A stretch of 64,000 nt of DNA from Symbiodinium natans (GCA_905221605.1 CAJNDS010000546.1:132501-196500), one strand, 5' to 3'. Positions 36,354 to 46,467 are shown, counted from the first letter of the stretch. Notes: generated by a model from the letters alone, not told the origin. A program made the numbers and translations.

Positions 36354-36448
36354 CCTACGGGTCCGTGCACCGAATAATAATATACCTCCTGTATATGGAC
36401 TTTGGGCCCCAATGGTGCAATCATGAGGTACATGGACCCTTAGGGTTG
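36354..36448. mobile_element. MITE family A copy
   Basis: Ends ACGGGTCCGTGCACCG and TGAGGTACATGGACCCTTAG, with the core GGACTTTGGGCCCC. It lies just after a TTTAGCG/TTTAGGG stub. Confidence 0.65.
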
Positions 36449-36501
36449 TAGGTTTATAGGCCTACAAGTTCATAGGGTCATAGTAGGTTTCTGGGTTTAG
36501 A

Positions 36502-36592
36502 GGTTTCTAGGTTTGGCACCGCTGTATGTTTGTTTAGGGTGGCGGGCTTAGAGGTTTCTGGGTTTGGCACCGCTGTATGTTTGTTTAGGGTG
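36502..36592 (+). repeat. Exact 44-bp direct repeat pair
   Basis: GAGGTTTCTGGGTTTGGCAC...TGTTTGTTTAGGGTG occurs at 36502-36545 and again at 36549-36592 with hardly a change, a recent local duplication. Confidence 0.88.
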
Positions 36593-36639
36593 TGCAGGGT
36601 TTAGTGTCAAGAGGGCTCTGGTGTGGGCCTGGGAGTGTT

Positions 36640-36740
36640 TTTTGTTCACTGTAACCTTACATCCTGAGCCTTTGGTTTTAGCATGCTTCAAAATAAGGCA
36701 GCTACAAGTCATGTTGCACCAGATCTTGCGACTCATAGCT
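36640..36740. repeat. Repeat family J, copy 2
   Basis: Shares CTGTAACCTTACATCCTGAGCC and AATAAGGCAGCTACAAG with the copies at 34660 and 47760. Confidence 0.45.
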
Positions 36741-37027
36741 GTCATAGCTCCTCCTTTGTTTGACATTGCGCTTGCGGGGCGCAGGGCTTGGGGCTTTAGG
36801 GGTTTAAGTTCGTTGGTCTTAGTGCTTATATAGGGTTTAACGGTTTTGTGGCGTTTCTGTTTGTTGGTTGTGGTGGTTGCTAAGTAAAAGGGTGGTCGCT
36901 GGGTGTCCCTTCATACGGCCGCTCCTTTTCTTCGAATGTTCTGATTACCGACATGCTTTGGTTAGTCATTGTGTATGACTACTGAAACCTGGGGATTCCG
37001 GCTTCCGGTGTGGCTGACAACGCGAGT

Positions 37028-37126
37028 ACTTGGGATGCTACCGCTTATACTAACATCCCTTCGGGATTATGGTACCCCTATTTAAAACCCTATTACGGAC
37101 TGTTAGTATAAGGGGAACGTCCCAAC
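37028..37126. mobile_element. Short element with TTATACTAACA termini
   Basis: TTGGGATGCTACCGCTTATACTAACA at the left (26 bp, written here as TTGGGATG...CTTATACTAACA) is mirrored by TGTTAGTATAAG...ACGTCCCAA at the right. The same termini bound the 680-bp element at 17455-18132, so this is probably its deletion derivative. Confidence 0.62.
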
Positions 37127-37683
37127 AATTACAATAAACTAACAAGCCTCTTTGGGAGCGTACTCGTAGAGGCTAGTTATAGGGTTTCGGGTTTCGGGAA
37201 ACCCGAAACCCTCGACCCTAGACCCTGAACCGTAAACCCTATCGGTATCTGCCTCATAACTTCCCTCCCCCCTCCCCCTCGTGCGCGCATGCGATTGCCC
37301 GCCTCCCAGCAGTGCAAGGACACCAAGCAGCCCACTTGAAGGGCAGAGGATTGAGACAGGTTTAGGGTTTCGGGTTAGGGTTTAGGGTTTATAGGGCTTA
37401 GGGTTTAGCCGTAGAATTTAAAAGTTCGGGGGTCAGGGTTTGGTGGTGGAATCGTCCGAAAGACGGACGAAGAAAAGGGCTTTTGTTAAAGCAACGGGGC
37501 CTTTGGGGCCAAATCTGTTCATACTTCTGAAGCCCACGCACAAGTCAGCCCCAAACCCCTAAACCCTCAATCCCGAAACCCTAAACCCTCAATCCCTAAA
37601 CCTTAAATCCTCAATCCCTAAACCCTAAATCCTCAATCCCTAAACCCTGAGCCCTGAACCCTAAACCCTCGTTGTTCTGTCAG

Positions 37684-37776
37684 GCGATACTCGTTCTCTA
37701 CGGAGTCTTCGTGATCCTGGCCCTTATAGACCTTAGAAGGCCAGCCAAATGCGTTACCCGGAGGTCTTTCGATTGA
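37684..37776 (+). CDS. Terminal exon with a transmembrane helix
   Basis: GTTCTGTCAG precedes it. In phase 0 it reads AILVLYGVFVILALIDLRRP then AKCVTRRSFD and stops at TGA. The first 15 residues are a strong membrane helix followed by a basic tail, a typical C-terminal end of a membrane protein. CCCTAAA variants precede and TTTAGGG variants follow. Confidence 0.5.
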   Translation, partial: AILVLYGVFVILALIDLRRPAKCVTRRSFD

Positions 37777-38140
37777 GGGTGTAAGGTTAGGGTTTAGGAT
37801 TTCAGGTTTAGGGTTTAGTGTTTGGGGACGGTCTGAGAATCTTCCATCGTGGCTGGTTGGATTGACAACGGATCCCGCAATTCCTCCGGGCTTCAGATAT
37901 CTGAGGCGCAGCTTTTCTCTTGTGGTTTAGGCTTAAGGCTTTAGGGTTTAGGGCCTTCTGCCTTATGCATCCGGAGCATGAACTCGATACGCCGTTGCCC
38001 TGGATGTCTTCGAGCGATGGTCCAGTCAAAGTCCTTGTGGAGACGATGAATAGATGTGCAGGGTTTGGGGCGCAGGGTTTGGGGTGCAGGGTTTTGGTTT
38101 CGAGGGTTTTCTTTGATCTGCACTGAAGCACCAATCCTAT

Positions 38141-38170
38141 ATATATATATATATTTATTTATTTATTTAT
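38141..38170. repeat. AT/TTTA microsatellite
   Basis: (TA)n then (TTTA)n just upstream of the LAGLIDADG gene, in its presumed leader. Confidence 0.9.
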
Positions 38171-38196
38171 ATCCAATTTACCCAAGCCGAAAATGC

Positions 38197-39348
38197 ATGG
38201 CTTGCAAGTCTCTGGAAGCACTGCAACGCCGCATCGCCATGCTGAAGTCCTTTCAGTCTCGCCTGGTGTGGCCTCCTGTGACGACGTTCCAGGCGTTTGG
38301 CCAAACTTACGCGCTTCCATTTCGCGGCACGGTATCTAATTGCGAAAGGCTGCCCCTGCCCCTTCTGCGCTACCTGGCAGGGTTCTTGGACGGAGACGGT
38401 TGTGTTTCAGCAGTCGGACAATCATGCTCCCTCAGCGCAAGCCAGTCAGCATCCGGTGCAGAAGTTTTATATCTCTTGGCGACTACTCTTGGAGGCACAG
38501 TATACGTTCATGCACGTGGCCATGGACTTGGGCAACCATCCCTTCAATGGATCATCAGGGGGCATGCTGCGCAGAAGGCTGCTTGCCAGCTTGCCCCTGA
38601 AAGTGTAGTGAAGCATCAACAGCTTATTTTGGCAGCATCGTGGCCAAGTGAAGACCGCCTAAGGCTCGATGCCAAACAGCGCTTGGCATCACTGAACTCC
38701 CTGTCGCAGTATGATACCTCACACGTTTCCTGCTCTTGGGCGTATATCGCGGGTTTCTTTGATGCTGAGGGATGCATCCGAGCTTGCCATGACCGTGTGT
38801 CGGTCAGAATGTCCCTGGTCCAAAAAAACAAGGATGTGCTAGGCTGGATTGATAGGTTCTGGCGCGCAGACCTCGGCTTGTCATCATCCTGGGTTGTGCA
38901 CAAGAAGTCTTCGGTCACCGAAATCACAGTGAACAGGCATTCCAACACGCACTTGCTTATGCGACGTCTGTTGGACAATGGGCTGTTGCTGAAGCAGCAG
39001 CAGGCCTTTCTTGGCCTCAGTCTCAGGGATGTGTACTACCCAGATTTTCGGGAGACTATGTCTAGTCTGTCTGGCAACCAGGCTAGATACCAAAGATTAG
39101 CTGAAGATGGCTGCATACGAGCAACCGCGATTATAGCAATCCGCAAACGCATCCGACGCTGTGAAGCTCTTGGAAGGCATGAAGAAGTGGCAAGGTTGCA
39201 GCAGCAGCTCCGTGAAATGCAGCAGCAACACAGGCACCTGAACGCAGTGACAACATATCGGTCCTTGCAAACTGACATCCGATCTCTCTTGGCCAGAGGA
39301 GCCTGCATTCAAAAAAAGCACAGCTGCCGACAGCACCCTTGCCCGTGA
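38197..39348 (+). CDS. LAGLIDADG homing-endonuclease-like protein, two motifs
   Basis: A 383-codon gene with no interruption, by far the longest non-repetitive frame here. I start it at ATG 38197 (MACKSLEALQRR), because the frame upstream runs through an AT microsatellite and tract-like DNA. It has two LAGLIDADG helices: YLAGFLDGDGCV at residues 59-70 and YIAGFFDAEGCI at 183-194. Each ends in the catalytic acidic residue, at the spacing of single-chain, two-domain enzymes. Residues 205-300 fit the second DNA-binding domain. The C-terminal 80 residues are a charged coiled-coil-like extension (ARLQQQLREMQQQ) not usual for the family. Such enzymes cut long asymmetric DNA sites and drive spread of their own gene, or act as maturases. 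No surrounding intron or intein signature is visible. It is free of telomere tracts, unlike everything around it. Confidence 0.87.
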   Translation: MACKSLEALQRRIAMLKSFQSRLVWPPVTTFQAFGQTYALPFRGTVSNCERLPLPLLRYLAGFLDGDGCVSAVGQSCSLSASQSASGAEVLYLLATTLGGTVYVHARGHGLGQPSLQWIIRGHAAQKAACQLAPESVVKHQQLILAASWPSEDRLRLDAKQRLASLNSLSQYDTSHVSCSWAYIAGFFDAEGCIRACHDRVSVRMSLVQKNKDVLGWIDRFWRADLGLSSSWVVHKKSSVTEITVNRHSNTHLLMRRLLDNGLLLKQQQAFLGLSLRDVYYPDFRETMSSLSGNQARYQRLAEDGCIRATAIIAIRKRIRRCEALGRHEEVARLQQQLREMQQQHRHLNAVTTYRSLQTDIRSLLARGACIQKKHSCRQHPCP

Positions 39349-39349
39349 C

Positions 39350-40260
39350 ATGATGACCCGCCTCTGCCAAGAACTTGCCTGGACGCCCCTATCAGACCCG
39401 CGCCCGAAGTCTAGAGTCCCATAACCCTACAAGTTAGGAGCTTGCCATGTGTTAAGCTTCGTTCGTGCCAGGGTGGTTGCGATATTTGTGACTTCGCCAG
39501 AGGACCTGCCAGACATGTGCTTGTGTACTAGAGTGGAGTGCCGGCGCTGTTTGCGCTACAAGTGCGGGTCTTGGGTACTTAAGACTCCCTAGCTACGCGC
39601 TGAAACCCTGAACCGTCTAACCCTAAAACCCGTAAAGCCCACTCTCGAAGCAGAAGTTTTCAGTGTAAGGGCTTAGGGTTGGTTGATTCCCAAGGTTTTC
39701 ATCACTGACCAGGTTTCGGGGAGAGTCTCTTCTGTGTGAAAATTGTGTCCTTAGGTTGAGGCTTGTGGGTTCAGGGTTTAGGTTTAGGGGTTTTAATCAA
39801 GCTTGGATAAGGAGGCAGACGAAGCGGCAGCCAACAAGGAAGGCCCTTTGCAAGGCCCTGTGGGCTTGTCTGACTCCCTGACTGGGCAGGGAAGAGTGGG
39901 GGCTTAGGGTGACTTTGAGTATGAAGGTCGGTGTTGGGGGGGCTATAGGAATCCTGGTGGTACCTTGCTGACATTTTTCCTTGTCGGGTTCTGGGGCTTT
40001 TTCTAAAACAAGTACCTAAATAGCACCGTCATCCGACCTACATAGGGGATACATGCTTCACTTGAGGGGTGAGGTTCCCGTAAAAACCACAGCTACGGCG
40101 TAACCCTAGCAAAGGCTGAGGCTCCATCCTTCATGGGTTCCCCTACTACTAGTCAAGGCTGTTTAGGGATAGCTAAATCGAATTAAGGTTTTTAAGGGGG
40201 GGACCCTAGGGGGGGTAGTATAGAGGGGGGTAGTAGGGAAGCCCATGAGTCCTGTCTCTG
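39350..40260. other. Stretch downstream of the endonuclease gene
   Basis: No exon or tract of note. The sequence is unique, with a few CCCTAAA stubs at 39600-39640. No polyadenylation signal can be claimed. 40190-40230 is G-rich. Confidence 0.4.
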
Positions 40261-40264
40261 TCAG

Positions 40265-40387
40265 ATCAGATCTCTTGAAAGGACCAGGGCACCGAAAGAA
40301 CGACCCAAGCCAAGCCTCATCAGGCGAAGTGCAACCGAAAACCAAAACAAACCTGAACCTTTAAACTATGCCCTACACTCACCCTAG
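40265..40387 (+). CDS. Basic unassigned terminal exon-like frame
   Basis: GTCTCTGTCAG is a strong acceptor. In phase 0 it reads IRSLERTRAPKERPKPSLIR then RSATENQNKPEPLNYALHSP and stops at TAG, 40 codons. It is proline- and arginine-rich and hydrophilic. No family. Confidence 0.4.
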   Translation: MRSLERTRAPKERPKPSLIRRSATENQNKPEPLNYALHSP

Positions 40388-40533
40388 CTACCCATAAAGA
40401 GCCCGGAGCAGACGGCATGTTAGGACTTTATCTTCGGCTTGGGCCAGTGGACGCTACGGAATCCATGCTGTAGCGCAATGTCACAGCCAGCCAGCCAGCC
40501 GGAGAGAAACAGAGAGAGAAACAGTGTAAATGA

Positions 40534-40791
40534 GTGAGCGGGGGAGTGAGTGAGTGCGTGAGTGATGTACAAACAGCAAAATGCCAACAAGTGTTGCCCA
40601 AGGAGTTCATTAGCAACAGCATGTACATGGGTTTCCCTAACATCAGGTCCAGGGGACCAAAGCGAGTGAGCCCTCACCGGGCGTTTGGGTGCTGTGGCTG
40701 TCAGGCGCATCACCATCCGGTTCCCCCACCTCGTCCAACCCACTCGGTGGGCAGTCGCCGCAGAGCGTCCCTTTGGAGCAAGGCCTTGTAG
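40534..40791 (+). CDS. Unassigned open frame with Cys-rich end
   Basis: The first residues come from a GAGT microsatellite. The remainder (PKEFISNSMYMGFPNIRSRG and HRAFGCCGCQAHHHP) has normal composition and ends at TAG. A longer minus-strand frame (40420-40743) overlaps and contains Ser/Leu-rich microsatellite translation. I favour the plus strand, weakly. Confidence 0.3.
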   Translation: MSGGVSECVSDVQTAKCQQVLPKEFISNSMYMGFPNIRSRGPKRVSPHRAFGCCGCQAHHHPVPPPRPTHSVGSRRRASLWSKAL

Positions 40792-40972
40792 GCCCTAGGG
40801 TTTAGGGTTTAGGGTTTAGGGTATAATCGGATTTAACTCCCTACCTCCCGTCCCCCCATGGTTCCTCCCCTACTTATGCCTACTTATCCTAAAAGTGCGC
40901 TCATGGAGTCCTCACACCGTAAGGAAGACATGCCTACAAGAACAGGGACATCCCAAGCTTCTTCGTTTAGCC

Positions 40973-41078
40973 TACGGGTCCATTTACCTAAATAAGGAGT
41001 ACTTGGGCCTTGAATTACCTCCTATATCGAGACCTTGAGGCCCAAGTGTACAATAATGAGGTACGTGGATCCTTGGGG
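40973..41078. mobile_element. MITE family A copy
   Basis: Ends CCTACGGGTCCATTTACC and GAGGTACGTGGATCCTTGG, with core GAGTACTTGGGCCTTGAATTACC. The frames 41022-41261 (-) and 41035-41220 (+) are shadows. Confidence 0.65.
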
Positions 41079-41204
41079 TTCAGGTTTGTCAAGGTTTTGG
41101 AAGCGTGGGCCAATGAGTTCAAGGCATTGCAAGCCGCTCAGAAAGGGTGCCCATAGACGCCTGAAGCCCGTAAGTCTAACGTGGAAGCATGGGCTCTCAG
41201 TATG

Positions 41205-41310
41205 GTCCCCTTGTTTATAGGGATCCGAAGTATGTGCCCTTATTCTGCATAGTGTATACAAGTGTCATATATCAAGGGACCCAAATTAAGGGCCCATACT
41301 TGGAAGGTTA
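41205..41310. repeat. Inverted-repeat element, family E
   Basis: AGTATGGTCCCCTTG and AAGGGCCCATACTTGG are inverted ends. The interior GGATCCGAAGTATGTGCCCTT resembles 16740-16800 and 42940-43020. Confidence 0.5.
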
Positions 41311-41642
41311 GAATGAAGCACCCAACCCAACAACCCACACAATACCTTTCTGCAGAGGCCCCTTTTGGGATGTTTGATATCTTCCCTTCTTGGGCTGAAG
41401 AGGATCATACTCACTAAGTCACTAAGCCCTAAACCCTAAGCCAAGGGTCTAAGGGGCCAACCTCGCTTTGCGTAGAATCTTATGCCGCCCGGCCCCTAAA
41501 CACATTGAATATCCCTAAGCCCCCAAAGGGAGCCTGATTTCCGGGCTGTTTGGGGTCTTTGGTCGTATAGGATGCGATGAGAAGATAACTCTAACACCCT
41601 CTTTGGGCCTTCTTTTTGCGCAGGGGTAGTGAGGGTGGAGGG

Positions 41643-41770
41643 TACTTGGAGGATCGGGGCGCTTAGTAAGTAGGGTTAGAAGTACCTTCATCGGGCTTAT
41701 GAGCAACTACCAGTATAGTTACTTTACTGATAACCCCCAGGTACTAAGTCCCCCCATCCTTTTAAGTAGA
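41643..41770. mobile_element. MITE family D, variant copy
   Basis: Ends CTTGGAGGATCGGGGCGCTTAGTAAGTAGG and CTAAGTCCCCCCATCCTTTTAAGTAG correspond to the termini at 52909-53030. Confidence 0.55.
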
Positions 41771-41929
41771 AAGTAGAAAAAGTAGGCACCTGGCACGTGA
41801 CCCCGCCCAGGCAAGCTGGTCCGTATGTGGCGTTTGCTGCCTGATGGCCTACAGACTCTATACTGGGTTCAGACACTCGGCCGAAAAACCCTAACACCTC
41901 CGAAACCCCAAACACCTTAACACCTCCAA

Positions 41930-42056
41930 AACCCTGAAGCCCCAACCCAAAATCCTTCCAGAGTTCTGATTTTGGCTGTTGTGCCCCTTAACCCTAAGAC
42001 CTTAAGACCTCAAACCCTGAAGCCCCAACCCAAAATCCTTCTAGAGTTCTGATTTC
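41930..42056 (+). repeat. 44-bp direct repeat pair
   Basis: AACCCTGAAGCCCCAACCCA through AGAGTTCTGATTT occurs at about 41930-41973 and 42012-42055 with one or two changes. Confidence 0.8.
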
Positions 42057-42230
42057 GCCTGAGGTGCAGACACTAGGAGGCCCCAAATCCCTGAACCCTG
42101 GTCCACTATGGGTGTAGGGTTTAGGGTTTAGGGCATTTCCGGTCCCCTGATTATACCCCCCCCCCCCCCGTTCTTGTATTGCTAGGGTTTAGGGCTTTCT
42201 AAAACGAGACCCCGAACGGAATCCTCACAG

Positions 42231-42323
42231 CCGGAAGAACGGAAGCCTATCTGCCCAGACACGGCGACGTGGCTGCCCTACCTCCTGGCGCGGGAGGGAG
42301 AAGACCTCTGGTACGAGGATCAG
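42231..42323 (+). CDS. Exon with canonical borders
   Basis: ATCCTCACAG and GATCAG|GTGGGC are textbook splice sites. Exactly 31 codons in phase 0: PEERKPICPDTATWLPYLLA then REGEDLWYEDQ. The next exon at 42740 also starts in phase 0. No family recognised. The W/L-rich middle could be a helix near a membrane protein's cytosolic end. Confidence 0.58.
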
Positions 42324-42739
42324 GTGGGCTCGGGGAGGAAGTCAGGCCCCCTTCCCTTCCCTGCCCCAAGCCCTAAACCCTAAACCCTATACCCTACGAG
42401 CCCGAAGTCCCAAGCCCTAAGTCCTGAACCAGTGATTCCGGGGCTGCCCAGAATTTGCTTTGGTACCCTAATCTACATGTATACAAGTCATTAGAATCAA
42501 TATCTCATAGCAGAGACACGACAAGGGCCCCCCACAATACGGAACAAAGCCTAGACCCAGAATCCTGCCCTGTCTTTGCCAAACCCCAAACCCTAAAAGC
42601 GTTACGTCCTCAAACCCTAGAACACCCTACACACGCCCCTAAACCTATACACCCTAAACCCCAAACCCCAAACCCTAAACCCTAAACCCTCAACCCTCAA
42701 CCCTAAACCCTAAACCCTAAACCCCTGCGCTTGCACCAG

Positions 42740-42795
42740 GCGGCCTTCATGGGCCTCGCCAAGCTCATCTACGGCGCCCTTGGGCCTGGAAGTCG
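42740..42795 (+). CDS. Exon with canonical borders, hydrophobic
   Basis: TTGCACCAG precedes it and AAGTCG|GTGAGT follows it. It reads AAFMGLAKLIYGALGPGSR, ends in phase 2, and joins 42231-42323 in frame. The intervening intron carries CCCTAAA repeats at 42370-42390 and 42655-42723. TTTAGGG starts 33 bp after the donor. Confidence 0.58.
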
Positions 42796-42828
42796 GTGAG
42801 TTCTTGGCTTGCTGCTGTGGGTTTAGGG

Positions 42829-42925
42829 TTTAGGGTTTAGGGTTTGGGGTTTAGGGTTTAGGGTTTAGGGTTTGGGGTTTAGGGTTCAGGGTTTAGGGTT
42901 TGGGGTTGAGGGTTTAGGGCTCAGG
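42829..42925 (+). repeat. TTTAGGG/TTTGGGG tract
   Basis: About 13 mixed units, shortly after the GTGAGT donor. A diverged TTTAGGG stretch and G-runs at 43038-43055 and 43105-43118 follow. Confidence 0.88.
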
Positions 42926-43334
42926 GGTTGGTTTGCATCTTTGGGTTCGTTCAAGGGGGGTTCCGATGTATGGGCCCTTGGGATCTCTAGGGTAGAAGGG
43001 CTGTATAAGGGGTCCCTTTTAAGCGCAAGTCCTGCTTGGGGGGGGGGGGGGGGCTTTTGCAGGAGGGGTTTAGGGGGTTTCGGTTCAGGGTCTGGAGGAA
43101 ACACGGGGGGGGGGGGGTCTTCCTGGTCCATGGCCAGGGATTCTGCCCGGGTCTAAAGGCCCGACTGCTAGTTCGCATGGACCCTCGTATTTCAGAAGTT
43201 GTGAAAGGGCGGGAGATCTGAGGGGGAGAGGGGTGTTCATACTGCTTCTCTAAACCAAAAGACCTGTAAATCCCCTAAGACCCTAAATCCCTCAACCCCT
43301 AACCCTAAACCCCAAACCCCAAACCTTGAATCGC

Positions 43335-43450
43335 CTGAAGCCCTGAGACCCACAAAACCCCCTTGAGTCTGTCGGCCAAGGGGACAATGCTCCTGAATCC
43401 GGTGGCCCGGACTGAGCTACAGAAGCAGCGTCGGGAGGGCTTCAGTAGGC
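43335..43450 (+). CDS. Possible exon
   Basis: The plus frame after CTGAAG reads KTPLSLSAKGTMLLNPVART then ELQKQRREGFSRHLEL. The minus strand is open too (43305-43499). No clean donor. Low certainty. Confidence 0.27.
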
Positions 43451-43734
43451 ATTTAGAGCTTCGGGTTTGGGCCTTTACAGGGGTAGGTTTGAACATCATT
43501 CTTACTGTTGTTGGCCTTAATCCGCTTTCATAATCCTTATAAGACCATATTAAGTTTTTGTTGGGCCCCCAAACATACCGCAGTTTAGGGTTTGGGGTGT
43601 AGCTTCGTGCTTGAGTTTGCGGTGTCAGGTTTGGGGCTTCAGGGTGTGGAGTTTAGGGTTTTCGGTTTTGGGCTTTAGGCTTTGGCCTGTAACGTTGAGT
43701 GTTTAGGGAAGTCGCAAGTATCTAGGGTTTCTAC

Positions 43735-43855
43735 CTTGGCCCTTAAGGTTGTACCCTTGGGTTTGGGGTCCCTTGTTAAGGATCCCTGAGGGAATATAAG
43801 GGCCATATTTGGGGTATATTGAGGGGAACCTTTAAGGGTACAACCTTAGGGGTAC
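43735..43855. repeat. Inverted-repeat element, family H
   Basis: CTTAAGGTTGTACCCTTGGG is mirrored by CTTTAAGGGTACAACCTTAGGGG. The interior has AATATAAGGGCCATATTTGGGG. Related to 13335-13530 and 5475-5600. Confidence 0.5.
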
Positions 43856-44095
43856 GTGGCTTCATCCCTTGAAAGTAGTGCCGCCGACGTGTTTTTGCCA
43901 TGCTAACCTGCCGATCACGATAGCTTCCATCTCCCCAAAGCCCACAACCCTAAACACTAAACCATATAAACCCCTTGCCAAACCCTACACCCTAAACCCT
44001 AAACAGACCACAAAAGTACCCCCAAAACCATCGCTAGACCGCCTTCCGGCCCCTAAACCCCAAAACCCGAAAGCAAACCCTAAACCCTTAACTCT

Positions 44096-44100
44096 AAACC

Positions 44101-44139
<39 letters not shown>

Positions 44140-44230
44140 ACCCTAAACCCTAAACCCTAAACCCTAAACCCTAAACCCTAAACCCTAAACCCTAAACCCT
44201 AAACCCTAAACCCTAAACCCTAAACCCTAC
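44096..44230 (-). repeat. CCCTCAA then CCCTAAA tract
   Basis: Six CCCTCAA units change to 12 CCCTAAA units, ending at an exon. Confidence 0.92.
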
Positions 44231-44236
44231 CTCGAG

Positions 44237-44317
44237 TTGATGGGCCTCTTTGGCGACTTCGTGGTGCTTCGCTCCCATGGGCTGGGGCGGCGCGTCTTCC
44301 TCCGATGTGGAGCGCCC
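44237..44317 (+). CDS. Exon-like frame
   Basis: ACCTCGAG precedes it. It reads LMGLFGDFVVLRSHGLGRRV then FLRCGAP before TAA. Donors inside (CGC|GTCTTC, CGAT|GTGGAG) are possible, and the first would leave phase 0, fitting 44952. It sits between CCCTAAA and TTTAGGG tracts. Confidence 0.48.
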
Positions 44318-44705
44318 TAAGCTGCATTGGGGTTTAGGGTTTAGGGTTTAGGGCTAGGGCTCAGGTCCTGGGTTGCCAGATTCCTTGGGTGGTTGGGTTT
44401 CGGGACTTTTGATCCAGCATGCGGGGTTAAGGGCGGAGGGTTTCAGAAAATATTTCCGAACCCTTCAAAAATAAATGACATTAAGAAGAATACATATACA
44501 TGCAAATTTATTAAGGCTCCTACATTAGGGTGTTTCAAAGGCTTCCGATGAGTTTTCGAGGTTTCAAGGCTTAGGGGCCTACCAGATATAAAGGGTGTCC
44601 GAAATTCGGTGGCACCTTATTGGGGTCCTCGTTGGGATGTTCTCCCTGAAACTCGCAGTCCTCCGGTTATTAAGTACCACGAACCTTTACGTAAACCCTA
44701 GATGA

Positions 44706-44810
44706 AGTACGGTACATATTTCTTTCACCCCAAAAAGGACACCAAGTATATATACACTCACCAATATTAAAAGGGAACCTGATATACACTCACCAAAAAC
44801 AGTAATCTAA
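44706..44810. mobile_element. MITE family F, copy 2 (inverted)
   Basis: The interior TATATACACTCACCAATATTAAAAGGG and TATACACTCACCAAAAACAG is the reverse complement of the copy at 14549-14667. The left end GATGAAGTACGGT is kept; the right end is eroded. Confidence 0.58.
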
Positions 44811-44837
44811 ACCCCAAACCCCAAACATCCAACCCCA

Positions 44838-44922
44838 AACCCTAAACCCTAAGCCCTAAACCCTAAACCCTAAACCCTAAACCCTAAACCCTAAACCCTA
44901 AACCCTAAACCCTAAACACGAA
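44838..44922 (-). repeat. CCCTAAA tract
   Basis: Twelve units preceding the exon at 44952. Confidence 0.92.
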
Positions 44923-44951
44923 CCCCCGAAGAGCTCGAGGTGTCCCCCCAG

Positions 44952-44999
44952 CCTGAATGGCCAAAGGTTCTGACAGCCGCTGCTGGCATCCTCATCTGC
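44952..44999 (+). CDS. Transmembrane micro-exon
   Basis: GTCCCCCCAG precedes it and ATCTGC|GTGCGG follows it. 16 codons in phase 0 read PEWPKVLTAAAGILIC, a membrane helix. TTTAGGG begins at 45034. Confidence 0.5.
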
Positions 45000-45033
45000 G
45001 TGCGGCCAGGGAACCCTGGGAATTCACACGGGA

Positions 45034-45090
45034 TTTAGGGTTTAGGGTTTAGGGTTTAGGATTTAGGGTTTAGGGTTTAGGGTTTAGGGC
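45034..45090 (+). repeat. TTTAGGG tract
   Basis: Eight units after the exon at 44952. Confidence 0.9.
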
Positions 45091-45354
45091 TTGGGGGGTA
45101 TCAGGGTCCCCAACGACTCCCTGAATCATCTCCTAGACAAGGGTCCTGGTGCGTTACTTGGAGTACTTGGACCCCCAAAAGGGGCTTAGAGTTCAGGGTT
45201 TAGGGTAGTTTAGGGTTTAGTTAGGGTACTTGGACCCACAACACTGCTAGATAAATGGCGTAGAGTTTAGGAGTTTAGGGTGTAGGGACCCTAAACCCAA
45301 ATTTCTCAACCCTAAATACCAATGATATGGGCGCATGGTCCACGTGTACGTTCC

Positions 45355-45570
45355 ATGGTTACATATGTATATGTATATATATATATATATATATGTACGT
45401 ATAAGGAGATGATAGATAGATAGATGTGTGCGTGTGCCACGGTGGTTATAGGGCTTCCCAACCTTAAAACCCAGACCGTAACCTCCTAAACTCTAGACAA
45501 CAAACCGTCAAACTTAGTCATCATCAAGTAGATGTATAGATAGACAAACATGCGCATCTAGATAGATCGA
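45355..45570. repeat. TA/TG and GATA microsatellites
   Basis: (TA)n with ATGTATATG at 45362-45400, (GATA)n at 45410-45424 and again at 45535-45570. Confidence 0.85.
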
Positions 45571-45599
45571 TCTTACTTGATGTCTTCCCTCGTGTTGAA

Positions 45600-46310
45600 T
45601 GAGCCTGTGCAGAAAAGATCTAGATCAGCCCTAAACCCGAAACCCTTTCTCCTAAACCCTACACACTACAGCCTTGGTGTTTTTTGGCGCCAATCCGCTA
45701 TGAGGTCAGACCTGAAGCACAACTTCTACTGGCTGCTTGGCGGCCTTCAAGGGTTCAAGGGTTTAGGGCTTTCAGGGTTAAGATGTTTAGGGGTCTATAG
45801 GGGCTAGGGGATCCATCCAGGTTCAGAGGTTTTGGGTTTTAGGGCTTTCGGCGTCTTTCTGGATCTAGGCCTAGGAGTTATTACCTCAAGGCGGGAGTGA
45901 CCCCCATGAGCCTGATCCCCAAATTCTAAGATTTGGTTCGCTCTCAGAATTAGGACCCTTTCTGTTTGCGTCCCATATATAGTACGGCACCCTTATAACA
46001 AGGACCCTACTTGGAAGCACTTTAGACTTAGTAAGTCTTCTTTCTATCCCCTAGAGACCCCACTATGACCCCCAGAACCCAACTTATTGACCCCTACTTG
46101 CCAAGTCCAAGGAGCTGCCAAGTAATTTAGAGAGCTACTCGCATGGTACTTCCCAAAATAGGGGCACCCCCTTGATACCCCAAAGAGAAGAGAATCCCCT
46201 TAAAAAGGACCCCCCCAAAAGGGTACCCCTATTCTCGGAAGCTCCCAAATACCCCTAACCGCCCTTGCAGACCCATAAGAACCTGAAATGGTTTCCCAGA
46301 AAGACCTAGT
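45600..46310. other. Unique stretch without a supported gene
   Basis: No exon with splice borders. 45880-46310 is C-rich, with no tracts or known element ends. Confidence 0.4.
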
Positions 46311-46315
46311 TCCAC

Positions 46316-46405
46316 CCTAAACCCTAAACCCTAAACCCTAAACCCTTAAACCTTTAAACCCTTAAACCCTTAAACCCTTAAACCCTAAACCCTAAACCCT
46401 GAGCA
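46316..46405 (-). repeat. CCCTAAA / CCCTTAAA tract
   Basis: CCCTAAA units enclosing five CCCTTAAA eight-base units. Confidence 0.9.
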
Positions 46406-46467
46406 TCGGCCCGAAAAGCCCAAAGAAGCAGAGCTCTGGCCCCCAAAAGCTCTGTAGCCACTCGGAG

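Noticed and set aside
40420-40743. 107-codon minus-strand protein
   Set aside because: Much of it translates GAGT and CAGCC microsatellite sequence; the plus strand reads at least as well.
42986-43178. Pro- or Gly-rich frames
   Set aside because: They translate G-runs after a TTTGGGG tract.
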